From contig CAIKAC010000007.1 of NCBI GenBank assembly GCA_903825305.1, forward strand, positions 1 to 64,000: DNA of 64,000 nt, read 5' to 3'. Below the pieces are notes generated by a model. That model saw only the letters and a program-made list of their open reading frames with translations. It had not been told where the DNA came from and searched no databases. Made by a program: the position numbers and the translations under genes. Position 1 is the stretch's first letter. Each line of letters starts with the position of its first letter. This DNA comes from an uncultured Actinomycetes bacterium (GTDB lineage: Bacteria > Actinomycetota > Acidimicrobiia > Acidimicrobiales > RAAP-2). This document shows positions 43,289 to 52,628 of the stretch, one piece after another.

Positions 43289-43933
43289 TTATTGACGTCG
43301 GGAAAACGTCAGATGCGCCACGCCACTCGGCGATGGGACTATTTCGCAGTCAAAGTGTTGCTCGATGCCTTCTAAGCCCTCCCAGAGGCGAACTCCTCGG
43401 CCAAGCACAATGGGAACCTGAACGACGTGAAGCATGTCGATGAGGTTGGCCTGCAGGAATCCGCGCACCACCGTTGGTCCCCCTCCAATACGCACATCAA
43501 GTCCACCTGCAGCTTCTTGAGCGATTGCTACTGCTCGTTCGGGTGATTCATTTATGAAGTGGAATACCGTGCCACCTTCCATCTCCATCGATGGAATCTC
43601 TTGGTGCGTCAACACAAAGACGGGTGTATGAAATGGCGGATTTGGACCCCACCAACCGCGCCACGAGGCTTGGTCCTGCCAGCCAGGAGGACCAAATTTT
43701 CCCGCACCCATGATTTCTGCCCCAATCCCCAGATTGGTTCTTTCGGCAAAGGCTTGGTCTACCCCTTCTGAACCACCGGGCATACCGAAAAGTTCGCAGC
43801 CGAAACGCGTGGCAAACATCCACTCGTGAAGACGTCGCCCGGCGTGGCCGAAGGGTGCTTCTTCTGTCAGTCCTTCTCCCGTGGCATAGCCATCCAGCGA
43901 TATGGAGAAGTTGTGAACGCGAACTTGGGACAT
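43289..43933 (-). CDS. Dihydrofolate reductase / RibD C-terminal family protein
   Basis: The protein has 214 residues from the ATG at 43933 (M-S-Q-V-R-V-H-N-F-S-I-S-L-D-G-Y); a TTG 9 bp upstream is less likely. The DHFR-like NADPH site is seen in I-M-G-A-G-K-F-G and V-R-I-G-G-G-P-T-V-V-R. This group of stand-alone RibD_C proteins has no settled substrate. It is not the housekeeping folA. It lies convergent to arsR with a 232-bp gap that holds nothing recognised. Confidence 0.82.
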   Translation of the reverse strand: MSQVRVHNFSISLDGYATGEGLTEEAPFGHAGRRLHEWMFATRFGCELFGMPGGSEGVDQAFAERTNLGIGAEIMGAGKFGPPGWQDQASWRGWWGPNPPFHTPVFVLTHQEIPSMEMEGGTVFHFINESPERAVAIAQEAAGGLDVRIGGGPTVVRGFLQANLIDMLHVVQVPIVLGRGVRLWEGLEGIEQHFDCEIVPSPSGVAHLTFSRRQ

Positions 43934-44212
43934 GGGAGGCAATCCAATTCTGTTGGCGACGAGCTGAATTTCGATCTAACGTTAGCGCTGCACATTAGCT
44001 TCTGTGGCGCGACGCCAACATCTGTATGGTGGCGTTCTTCCATATGAGGAATGAAGGTGTGGTGTTCGGTTCTGTGATGGTCGTCCACCATGAACATCGA
44101 GGCTGGAACAACTCCCTTTCCCGCGATGGCGCATTCCGTGTCCGAGTACGTCAGATGAAGCGACCGTAGTGTGACAACGAATCTGGCTTCGCCACTCATT
44201 TACAGAGACGGT

Positions 44213-44428
44213 TCAGACAGCAATCTTTGTAGTGCCAACAAGATCAAGTGGCTCTGGAATCTCCTCACCCGCTTGACTCATGAGCTCGAGATGTGTTGCA
44301 ATCGCCTCTCGCATGTTGGTCTTGATTTCTTCGACGGTCCTGCCGGTAGTGGTACAGCCATCGAAGTCCAGAACGTAAGCACTGAGATTCGGACCAGCAT
44401 TTTCGATAACGATGGTGTACTCCTTCAT
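44213..44428 (-). CDS. hicB: HicB-like antitoxin
   Basis: The protein has 71 residues beginning M-K-E-Y-T-I-V-I-E-N-A-G. The HicB fold is marked by S-A-Y-V-L-D-F-D-G-C-T-T-T-G-R-T-V-E-E and the following helix N-M-R-E-A-I-A-T-H. There is no C-terminal helix-turn-helix, so it belongs to the short, non-DNA-binding form. HicB blocks the HicA RNase. Its ATG overlaps the last codons of the broken hicA gene, the normal operon order. Confidence 0.85.
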   Translation of the reverse strand: MKEYTIVIENAGPNLSAYVLDFDGCTTTGRTVEEIKTNMREAIATHLELMSQAGEEIPEPLDLVGTTKIAV

Positions 44429-44622
44429 CGCTGCCTTCCCTTCAAGCCGGCATGCTTCCAAATGCTACTCAGTGTCTTGGGAGCCATCTCATCGCCAGGA
44501 TGACCCGGCACGGTAACGGCGCCAACCTTTGCAGGATGTTAAAAATGTCGGTGGCTACCGCGCTGACGGACGAAATACCAGCCATCCGCCTGAATCGTTG
44601 TAATCACTTCTCGCACTTTCAC
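44425..44622 (-). pseudogene. hicA: hicA toxin gene with in-frame stop at codon 28
   Basis: The frame from GTG 44622 (GGGAGG upstream) reads M-K-V-R-E-V-I-T-T-I-Q-A-D-G-W-Y-F-V-R-Q then R-G-S-H-R-H-F, a stop (TAA, 44541-44539), then H-P-A-K-V-G-A-V-T-V-P-G-H-P-G-D-E and on to a normal end. HicA proteins have F-K-H-P or Y-x-H-P at this place, so an AAA lysine codon most likely became TAA. The catalytic His of G-S-H lies before the stop, but the rest of the RNA-binding fold is lost. Everything else is intact, so the change is recent or a base-call error. Confidence 0.8.
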
Positions 44623-44646
44623 TACCTCCCAATGGTCGGGGAAGCA

Positions 44647-45087
44647 TCAGTCCTTGAAGGAAAATCTGTACACGTTGGTAATGCGTTGCTCCATGCCACA
44701 TCGAACATAAAGGCGATTCGCTGCTTCGCGAGTCGGATTGGACGTGAGATCCACCGTTCGAGCACCTGTCTGCTTTGCGTGCTCCAAAGCTGCGGCAACG
44801 AGCGCTTCCCCCGCGCCTTGACCTCGCACCACCTCATCCACGACGACGTCTTCAATCCATCCACGGATGCCAGTCGGCGCTTGAAAGACCGCCAAGGTCA
44901 GCATGCCCACGATGACGCCGCCGTCAGCCTTGGCGATAAATAACGTCGTTGTATCCGCATGCACGATGGTTTCAATGTCTGTGGCGCTGGGAGATTTTGC
45001 CGACTTTGACAGTTGCGGCAACAAGCGCTGCACCGCTTCAATGACATCGGCATCAGCGGATGTTACGACTTCAATGACAACACTCAC
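44647..45087 (-). CDS. GNAT acetyltransferase
   Basis: The protein has 146 residues. The acetyl-CoA binding motif is I-E-D-V-V-V-D-E-V-V-R-G-Q-G-A-G-E-A-L-V (about 77-96) with the full R-G-Q-G-A-G loop, followed by L-T-S-N-P-T-R-E-A-A-N-R-L-Y. The acceptor substrate is unknown. The ATG overlaps the stop of the upstream NUDIX gene by 4 bp (ATGA), so the two are coupled. Confidence 0.87.
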   Translation of the reverse strand: MSVVIEVVTSADADVIEAVQRLLPQLSKSAKSPSATDIETIVHADTTTLFIAKADGGVIVGMLTLAVFQAPTGIRGWIEDVVVDEVVRGQGAGEALVAAALEHAKQTGARTVDLTSNPTREAANRLYVRCGMEQRITNVYRFSFKD

Positions 45088-45791
45088 CCTTCATCTCCTC
45101 GCCATACTGGCCCACGTACTGCGTCGTAGACCGTGTCAAGGTACTCGCCCCGAAGCGCTGCGTCAGCGATGGGGCCCCAGCGCTCAAGACCAAAGGTCAT
45201 ACCCGGCAGCGCGTCAAGGTCGTACCACCCAACGTCGAGCACCTCGAGGGGATGAGGGTTAATCTCACCACCAACGGCCTTGCAATGAAACAGCAGAGAG
45301 TAGAGCGGTACACGACTCGTGCCTTGTCGGAACCCATCGAGCACCGCGAGGAGACGGACCGGTTCAGCGACAATGCCCGTCTCTTCCTCTACTTCCTTAG
45401 TGATGACCTCGGCGGCGGAGTATCCAATGTCACACCATCCCGTTGGATAGAGCCAAATGCCAGAATCACTGCGTTGAATCATCAGCAGTTGGTTGTCTTC
45501 ATTGGTAACAATGGCACCAACCGCAACCTTGGGGGTTTGGTATCCCGGGATGCCAGGTCGAATGGTCTTCATCCATTCTTCAACGAAACCTTCAGCATCT
45601 TCTTGGTTGGCTTCACCATTGAGTGAGGCCTTGATATCGGCCGCCACTTTGAGAATTTCCTCAAAGCGCTCTTGCTCGTATTGGTTTTGGGTGAACGCCA
45701 GACCGGTGCGCGCAGTTCCCGCCAAAGTTTCAGCCCAACGCAAGAGGACTCGTTCAGGGATGAGGTGTTCCACAACTTCGAACGCTAGCAA
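45084..45791 (-). CDS. NUDIX hydrolase with N-terminal helical domain, altered Nudix box
   Basis: The protein has 235 residues. Residues about 1-75 form the helical domain seen in Nudix_hydro_N proteins (ADP-ribose or nucleotide-sugar pyrophosphatase group). The catalytic region reads G-W-C-D-I-G-Y-S-A-A-E-V then I-T-K-E-V-E-E-E-T-G. The core E-x-x-E-E that binds metal is present, but the usual first Glu (G-x5-E) is Tyr and the Arg before the core is Lys. It is coupled to the GNAT gene. Confidence 0.83.
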   Translation of the reverse strand: MLAFEVVEHLIPERVLLRWAETLAGTARTGLAFTQNQYEQERFEEILKVAADIKASLNGEANQEDAEGFVEEWMKTIRPGIPGYQTPKVAVGAIVTNEDNQLLMIQRSDSGIWLYPTGWCDIGYSAAEVITKEVEEETGIVAEPVRLLAVLDGFRQGTSRVPLYSLLFHCKAVGGEINPHPLEVLDVGWYDLDALPGMTFGLERWGPIADAALRGEYLDTVYDAVRGPVWRGDEG

Positions 45792-45884
45792 CCGTCACCC
45801 AACAGCGCCGACGGATCTGCCACAATTCCTATGAGTTGCCCTGAATTGTGCGAGAGCCAAGAGGAGGTATCGAACTGAAAGCCG

Positions 45885-46133
45885 TTAGCTTTCGAGGACG
45901 TCCCCGAGGAGATCAACTTCGATCCCCTCACTTCGCAACCACGCAACTGCCGCGTCGATCTGGCTTCGCTCACCGTCGAGTTCACAGACGATCCAGCCGG
46001 CAGTATCGGTAATGTCCGCCCGGCGAATGTCCGGGTCAACGTTGAACTCGCGAACGATGTGCGCGAGCATGGGCTTGCGCACCAAAGATTCTGGGAAGGT
46101 CAACTTCACCCGTACACGACTCAGATCTGCCAT
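45885..46133 (-). CDS. NIL domain protein
   Basis: The protein has 82 residues consisting only of a NIL domain: R-V-R-V-K-L-T-F-P-E-S-L-V-R-K-P at the start and I-V-R-E-F-N-V-D-P-D-I-R-R-A-D-I in the middle. NIL domains are ferredoxin-like folds found at the end of methionine ABC importer ATPases and with iron-sulfur proteins, where they bind small ligands. It follows larE by 9 bp, so a link to LarE sulfur chemistry is possible. Confidence 0.85.
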   Translation of the reverse strand: MADLSRVRVKLTFPESLVRKPMLAHIVREFNVDPDIRRADITDTAGWIVCELDGERSQIDAAVAWLRSEGIEVDLLGDVLES

Positions 46134-46142
46134 GGCCCAATC

Positions 46143-46931
46143 CTACTTGAGGACCGCATTCAAGGCACCCGAACGCAGACCATCAAGGTCCAATGCCACA
46201 AAGTCATAGCCGGCAGCTTTTACCGCAGCCACAATTTCTTCACGATGCGCAAGCACTGCTTCCATGGAACCTGGAGGCACGGACACCACCGCTACGGGGT
46301 GGTGGTGTCGAACTCGAAGGTCGGTAAATCCAAGCCTGCGAAGCGCATCTTCAGCTGATTCGACCTCATGCAATGCCCGCAAGCTCACTGGCGTGCCATA
46401 GGGCAAGCGCGACGCTAAACACGGGGCTGAGGGCTTGTCCGCAGTGGGCAGCCCCAATTCACGCGATGCCTCACGGATCGCGGCCTTCGTGAATCCCAAC
46501 TCAACGAGCGGGAAGCGAGCACCGTGTTCCTTGGCGGCAGCTTGACCTGGACGATGATCATCAAGGTCATCAAGGTTGACACCGAGCAGCACCGTTGCTG
46601 AACGCTGTGCAGCCACGGGCCCAATGGATTCCATGAGGTGCGTTTTACACCAAGCACAACGATCGGCTCCATTGGCTACATAGCGAGGGTCATCAAGTTC
46701 GTGCGTGGTCACCACTTCATGGTTGAGTGCTAACGAAGACGCCAAGGCAATGGCTTCTTCTCGCTCGTGGCTCGAAAGCGAGGGCGAAATAGCCGTCACA
46801 CTCAAGGCATCGGGGCCGAGTGCCTGTGTCGCCACGTGTGCAAGAAAGGTCGAGTCAACTCCACCAGAAAAGGCGACCACAACAGGTCCTAAGTCTTTGA
46901 GGTGATCGCTGAGCTGATCGACGATGGTCAT
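46143..46931 (-). CDS. larE: Pincer-cofactor sulfur transferase LarE
   Basis: The protein has 262 residues. The PP-loop ATPase motif is A-F-S-G-G-V-D-S-T-F (about 19-28). Further on are D-R-C-A-W-C-K-T-H-L (about 87-96) and P-S-A-P-C-L-A-S-R-L-P-Y-G (about 168-180). LarE adenylates the carboxylated pyridine mononucleotide and adds sulfur. The Cys of P-C-L-A-S-R matches the sulfur-donating Cys. The extra C-x2-C gives the three-Cys set thought to hold an iron-sulfur cluster in cluster-type LarE proteins. It follows hemQ with no gap. Confidence 0.9.
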   Translation of the reverse strand: MTIVDQLSDHLKDLGPVVVAFSGGVDSTFLAHVATQALGPDALSVTAISPSLSSHEREEAIALASSLALNHEVVTTHELDDPRYVANGADRCAWCKTHLMESIGPVAAQRSATVLLGVNLDDLDDHRPGQAAAKEHGARFPLVELGFTKAAIREASRELGLPTADKPSAPCLASRLPYGTPVSLRALHEVESAEDALRRLGFTDLRVRHHHPVAVVSVPPGSMEAVLAHREEIVAAVKAAGYDFVALDLDGLRSGALNAVLK

Positions 46932-47627
46932 CTAGGAAGCAACGGTGCCGAGCACGTCAGCGACTGAGCCAACAATGCCCGTGTAGAACGGACCAAATTC
47001 GGCGTAGAGCGTGGAGGCTTCATCAAAGCGCATGGTGTAAACACACTCTTTGACGTCGTCAGGGTGAACGCCAAACAAGGTGACGCCCCATTCCCAATCA
47101 TCAAGGCCAGTGGAACCCGTCACTACCTGAATGATGCGGCCATGGAATTCACGACCTGACTTACCGTGGTCACGCATGAGTGCTTTGCGCTCATCGAAGG
47201 GAAGCGAGTACCAGTTGTTGACTTCGCCCCGACGCTTTGACATGGGATAAAAGCAAAAAGCGCGCATGCCCTCTGGTGGCAACTGAGGATGGAGGCGAGC
47301 CTCTAAAATGTGCTCTGGCGTCCCTTCAGCGTATTCAGAGACTTCGGTCAAACTCACGTAGGACTCAACCACTTCAAGACCAGCTGCCTGCAAGCCCGTT
47401 TGAAGGCGTCGCAAATCCCACAAGTCCTCAGAGAGGGCCATCACGCACAGGTCAGCCTTGTGCCCAACAATGGCAGCAACCACGACTTGGCATCCTGAAT
47501 CTTGGGCCGCACGCACGGCCGCCTCAACTTCCACAATGTCCATGCCAAGACTGGGTTTCATGAACAGGTGAACAACGTTCCACCCGGTGGCTGGCTTTAA
47601 TGGCTCGGTACTAGGAGTTGCGCTCAT
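46932..47627 (-). CDS. hemQ: Coproheme decarboxylase HemQ (chlorite dismutase family)
   Basis: The protein has 231 residues with two ferredoxin-like domains. C-F-Y-P-M-S-K-R-R (about 126-134) contains the Tyr used in coproheme decarboxylation, N-W-Y-S-L-P-F-D-E-R follows, and the heme-binding His is in L-M-R-D-H-G-K-S-G (about 151-159). The distal Arg of true chlorite dismutases is not evident. It makes heme b by the coproporphyrin route used by actinobacteria. The other heme genes are not in this window. Confidence 0.9.
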   Translation of the reverse strand: MSATPSTEPLKPATGWNVVHLFMKPSLGMDIVEVEAAVRAAQDSGCQVVVAAIVGHKADLCVMALSEDLWDLRRLQTGLQAAGLEVVESYVSLTEVSEYAEGTPEHILEARLHPQLPPEGMRAFCFYPMSKRRGEVNNWYSLPFDERKALMRDHGKSGREFHGRIIQVVTGSTGLDDWEWGVTLFGVHPDDVKECVYTMRFDEASTLYAEFGPFYTGIVGSVADVLGTVAS

Positions 47628-47667
47628 ACCTTCATGCTAGGGCGAAGTGGGCGAATACCCACCAGAC

Positions 47668-49041
47668 CTAACTGACGCTTGGAATCGTTGCGAGACCTGC
47701 GGCGAATCGCTCATCACTTACCGCTTCGTCGATCATCGTGCCAGCCATGTAGTTCTCATAAGCCGCGAGATCAAAGTGACCATGTCCACACAGTGCGGTC
47801 AAGATCACGGTTTCTTCGCCTGACTCCTTGGCTTTCTTTGCTTCGCGGATCGCGGCCGCCAAGGCGTGAGTCGGCTCCGGAGCCGGCACGATGCCTTCGG
47901 TGCGAGCAAACTGCAAACCAGCGGCAAAGCATTCCGTTTGGGGAACGTCAATCGCTTCGATGAGCCCGAGCTCGTAGATGTGGCTAATCAGCGGCGACAT
48001 GCCGTGGTAGCGCAGACCACCAGCGTGAATGGGGTCGGGGATGAAGTCGTGGCCCAAGGTGTGCATCTTCATCAAGGGTGTGAGCCCAGCAGTGTCACCA
48101 AAGTCATAGGCGTAGACACCACGAGTAAGTGACGGGCACGATGAGGGCTCTACGGCGCGAATGATGGGGTTCATGTTCCCGGCCAACTTTTCACGCAGGA
48201 ATGGGAATGACAGGCCAGCAAAGTTCGAGCCTCCACCGGTGCAGCCCACAATCACGTCAGGTGCAGGCTCTCCAGCCTTTTGCAACTGCAAAATTGCTTC
48301 TTCGCCAATCACTGTTTGGTGAAGCAATACGTGGTTCAGCACCGAACCCAAGGCGTAACGAATTTCGGGGTCTTGAGCCGCTACTTCCACGGCTTCTGAA
48401 ATGGCGATGCCGAGCGAACCTGGGCTGTTGGGGTCGGCGGCCAGAATTGCTCGTCCGGCTTCGGTCAGTTCTGACGGGCTGCGGTGAACTTCACCACCAA
48501 AGGTCTCGATCATCAAGCGACGGAATGGCTTGGAGTCATAGCTCGCAGCGACCTGCCACACTTCGGCCTCAATACCAAAGAGCGCACAGGCGAAGGCAAG
48601 TGCAGTACCCCACTGACCAGCACCTGTTTCGGTCGTGAGCTTCTTGATGCCGGCTTTCGCGTTGTAATACGCCTGTGGCACGGCAGTATTGGGCTTGTGA
48701 CTTCCCGCTGGGCTCACACCTTCGTACTTGTAATAAATGTGTGCCGGCGTGTCGAGTGCCTTCTCGAGGCGGTGAGCACGAAACAGCGGCGTGGGCCTCC
48801 ATTGACGGTACACATCCAAGACCGCACCAGGGATGTCGATGTAGCGATCCATCGACACCTCTTGCAAGATCAAGTCCATCGGGAACAGCGGTGCAAAGTC
48901 TTCGGGGCCTGCGGGCTGCAGCGTTCCTGGGTGCAACGCCGGCGGAGGTGGGCTCGGCAGGTCGGGCACCACGTTGTACCACTGGGTGGGCATCTCGGAT
49001 TCTTCCAAGGTGAACTTGTGTTGGCGAATGGTCTCGTCCAT
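47668..49041 (-). CDS. trpB2: Tryptophan synthase beta-like protein, TrpB2 type
   Basis: The protein has 457 residues, longer than classical TrpB. The PLP lysine is in G-S-H-K-P-N-T-A (about 113-120) and the phosphate loop is G-C-T-G-G-G-S-N (about 268-275). The N-terminus W-Y-N-V-V-P-D-L-P and the H-A-G-G-L-R-Y-H-G segment are typical of TrpB2, which works without the TrpA subunit complex and may use free indole. No trpA or other trp genes are next to it. GGGAGG lies 6 bp before the ATG. It is preceded by the groEL terminator. Confidence 0.9.
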   Translation of the reverse strand: MDETIRQHKFTLEESEMPTQWYNVVPDLPSPPPPALHPGTLQPAGPEDFAPLFPMDLILQEVSMDRYIDIPGAVLDVYRQWRPTPLFRAHRLEKALDTPAHIYYKYEGVSPAGSHKPNTAVPQAYYNAKAGIKKLTTETGAGQWGTALAFACALFGIEAEVWQVAASYDSKPFRRLMIETFGGEVHRSPSELTEAGRAILAADPNSPGSLGIAISEAVEVAAQDPEIRYALGSVLNHVLLHQTVIGEEAILQLQKAGEPAPDVIVGCTGGGSNFAGLSFPFLREKLAGNMNPIIRAVEPSSCPSLTRGVYAYDFGDTAGLTPLMKMHTLGHDFIPDPIHAGGLRYHGMSPLISHIYELGLIEAIDVPQTECFAAGLQFARTEGIVPAPEPTHALAAAIREAKKAKESGEETVILTALCGHGHFDLAAYENYMAGTMIDEAVSDERFAAGLATIPSVS

Positions 49042-49103
49042 GGTTGGCCTCCCTGTGTGGTGGTTCGGCCAACCTAGTCAAAAACTTGGATCTAGGAAAA
49101 CCT

Positions 49104-49130
49104 CAAGGGCGGCCCATTGGGCCGCCCTTG
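49104..49130 (-). terminator. Strong hairpin after groEL
   Basis: CAAGGGCGGCCC (49104-49115) and GGGCCGCCCTTG (49119-49130) form a perfect 12-bp stem with a 3-nt loop, 32 bp after the groEL stop. On the minus strand the stem is followed by AGGTTTTCC, a short T run. It should end groEL transcription before trpB2. Confidence 0.85.
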
Positions 49131-49161
49131 ATAAATAGCCAATTCCCCTTGGGGGTTCGGA

Positions 49162-50811
<1,650 letters not shown>

Positions 50812-50824
50812 TTACCCCTCCAGA

Positions 50825-50851
50825 TTAGCACTCAAGATAGGCGAGTGCTAG
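50825..50851. promoter_or_regulatory. CIRCE element (HrcA operator)
   Basis: TTAGCACTC (50825-50833), 9 bp (50834-50842), GAGTGCTAG (50843-50851): the standard CIRCE inverted repeat with one mismatch in the last base. It lies 44 bp upstream of groEL and 26 bp after the end of the sulfur-carrier gene. HrcA bound here would repress groEL until heat or unfolded protein titrates it. Confidence 0.95.
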
Positions 50852-50877
50852 CAGACACTCCGATGGAGTGCCAGATC

Positions 50878-51153
50878 TCAGCCTCCGGCGACAGCGGGGA
50901 CGATGGAAATGACCTGACCCTCGGCAACCGGGGTGTCGAGGCCCTGGAGGAAGCGAATGTCCTCATCAGCCAAAAATACGTTGACAAAGCGTCGAAGTTG
51001 GCCTTCGCCATCGAAAATACGCTCGCCAAAGCCTTGGTAGGCGCCTTCAAGGCCACCAAGCGCTGCGCCTACGGTGTCGGCGTCGACCTCGATCTCACCG
51101 GTGCCACCGGTCAGTTGACGAAGCTGGGTTGGAATACGAATCGTGACGGCCAT
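50878..51153 (-). CDS. MoaD/ThiS-family sulfur carrier protein
   Basis: The protein has 91 residues with a beta-grasp fold (T-I-R-I-P-T-Q-L-R-Q-L-T-G-G). It ends A-V-A-G-G, the C-terminal Gly-Gly that is adenylated and turned into a thiocarboxylate. It resembles the CysO/MoaD type more than ThiS in length. It lies 34 bp after the threonine-synthase-like gene with AGGAGG before its ATG, so both sit behind the riboswitch. The pairing suggests it donates sulfur to a reaction of that PLP enzyme or a related pathway. Confidence 0.88.
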   Translation of the reverse strand: MAVTIRIPTQLRQLTGGTGEIEVDADTVGAALGGLEGAYQGFGERIFDGEGQLRRFVNVFLADEDIRFLQGLDTPVAEGQVISIVPAVAGG

Positions 51154-51187
51154 GGGAACTCCTCCTTGGATCTTTCAGGCTACTTGC

Positions 51188-52435
51188 TTAGGCGCGAACA
51201 GGGTCTTGCAGGCCGAAAGCGTCATTAAATGACGCCAAGGTCCCGCTGATGGTGTGGGTGGGAGCCACGTAGCCGTCGAGAGCCTCAACGGTCTTGAGCC
51301 CATGGCCCGAGACGATGGCTACGGTTCGCTCATCAGGCTTGATCTTGCCCTCATTGGCCAACTTGATCAAGGTGGCAATCGTGACGCCACCGGCAGTCTC
51401 AGCAAAGATGCCCTCAGTGCGAGCGAGCAGTTTGATGGCATCGATGATCTCGGCGTCGCTGACCGACCCGCAACTGCCCCCCGTCGAGCGAATCACATCA
51501 AGGGCGTAGTACCCATCTGCCGGATTACCGATAGCGAGTGATTTGGCAATGGTGTCGGGGCGCTGCGGCAAGATAATGGTGTCTTCATTGGCAAACGCCG
51601 TGGCCACGGGCGAGCAACCCTGTGCCTGGGCCCCTGAGATTCGCACTTCGGGAATCTCATCCAAGAGCCCCACCTTGCCAAGCTCTCGAAATCCTTTGTC
51701 GATTTTGGTGAGCTGACTCCCCGACGCAATGGGAACGACCATGTGGTCGGGAGCTTGCCATCCAAGCTGCTCCGCAATTTCAAAGGCCAGCGTTTTGGAC
51801 CCTTCCGCGTAATACGAGCGCACATTGACGTTCACAAACGCCCAGTTGGGACGTTCGCTCGTCAACTCAGCACAGAGACGATTCACATCGTCATAGGTGC
51901 CATCAACAGCAATGAGTTCTCCTCCATAGACCGCCGTCATGCGGATCTTGGCCGCCTCAAGATTGGACGGGATCAACACCACCGATGCCATGCCGGCGCG
52001 TGCGGCATGTGCGGCTACCGAGTTAGCGAGGTTGCCCGTTGACGCACAGGCCGCAACCGTGAAGCCAAGCTGTCGGGCCTTCGTGAGTGCAACGGACACC
52101 ACACGGTCTTTGAATGATCCCGTCGGGTTCGCCGTGTCGTCTTTGATCCACAATTCTTTGATACCCAACAAGGCACCGAGACGCTCGGCACGCACCAAGG
52201 GGGTATATCCCGCACCAAGGTCAATGGGGTTGGGGTCTTGCACCGGAAGCAGGTCTTCGTAGCGCCACATAGAGCGGCGCCCCGCAGCAATCTTTTCGCG
52301 AGACGTGATCTTGGCAATCTCGTCATAGTCATAGGCCACTTCCAAAGGCCCAAAGCAGAAATCACAAACGTGGATTGCTTCGTCGGGGAAACTACGACCG
52401 CACTCTCGGCACCGAAGGCCTGCCACCGTTGACAT
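51188..52435 (-). CDS. thrC: Threonine synthase family PLP enzyme
   Basis: The protein has 415 residues. An N-terminal zinc-ribbon-like part (C-R-E-C-G-R-S and H-V-C-D-F-C-F-G) precedes a fold type II PLP core: N-P-T-G-S-F-K-D-R (about 101-109, PLP Lys), A-S-T-G-N-L-A-N-S (about 128-136) and a Gly-rich phosphate loop. This is the actinobacterial ThrC class, which converts phosphohomoserine to threonine. Relatives replace phosphate with sulfur nucleophiles. The upstream SAM-I riboswitch and downstream sulfur carrier leave room for a homocysteine-forming role. AAGGAG precedes the ATG. Confidence 0.85.
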   Translation of the reverse strand: MSTVAGLRCRECGRSFPDEAIHVCDFCFGPLEVAYDYDEIAKITSREKIAAGRRSMWRYEDLLPVQDPNPIDLGAGYTPLVRAERLGALLGIKELWIKDDTANPTGSFKDRVVSVALTKARQLGFTVAACASTGNLANSVAAHAARAGMASVVLIPSNLEAAKIRMTAVYGGELIAVDGTYDDVNRLCAELTSERPNWAFVNVNVRSYYAEGSKTLAFEIAEQLGWQAPDHMVVPIASGSQLTKIDKGFRELGKVGLLDEIPEVRISGAQAQGCSPVATAFANEDTIILPQRPDTIAKSLAIGNPADGYYALDVIRSTGGSCGSVSDAEIIDAIKLLARTEGIFAETAGGVTIATLIKLANEGKIKPDERTVAIVSGHGLKTVEALDGYVAPTHTISGTLASFNDAFGLQDPVRA

Positions 52436-52448
52436 TGCTCACTCCTTA

Positions 52449-52550
52449 TCGATCATCGATCGGGCCTTGGCACCGTGGCAGCACTGTGGAAGTCCTGATC
52501 CGGTTGCCGCAGCGTCAACGGGCCCGTCCCTCAGCTGCTCTGGATGAAGT
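52449..52550 (-). promoter_or_regulatory. SAM-I (S-box) riboswitch upstream of thrC
   Basis: Read on the minus strand, the leader has the S-box order. P1 5' strand TTCATC is followed by CAGAGCAGCTGAGGGACGGG, then CCC, TTGACGCTGC, GGCAACC, and near the 3' end GGTGCCAA and the P1 3' strand GATGA. P2 pairs GCAGC with GCTGC around the kink-turn. The conserved GAGGGA, GGCCC, GGCAACC and GGTGC-AA blocks are all present. The ribosome-binding site AAGGAG begins just after P1, which points to control of translation by S-adenosylmethionine. Confidence 0.85.
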
Positions 52551-52628
52551 ATCCATGCTACCGGCTGGGCCAGCGCTCTCAAAACGAGAGACCGCCCGAG
52601 AGAAGCCTCGAGCCACTAGAACATTGAC

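Noticed and set aside
43867-44199. 110-codon minus frame between hicB and the DHFR-like gene
   Set aside because: It has no ribosome-binding site, overlaps the start of the DHFR-like gene by about 65 bp and shows no family features; a decayed gene cannot be excluded.
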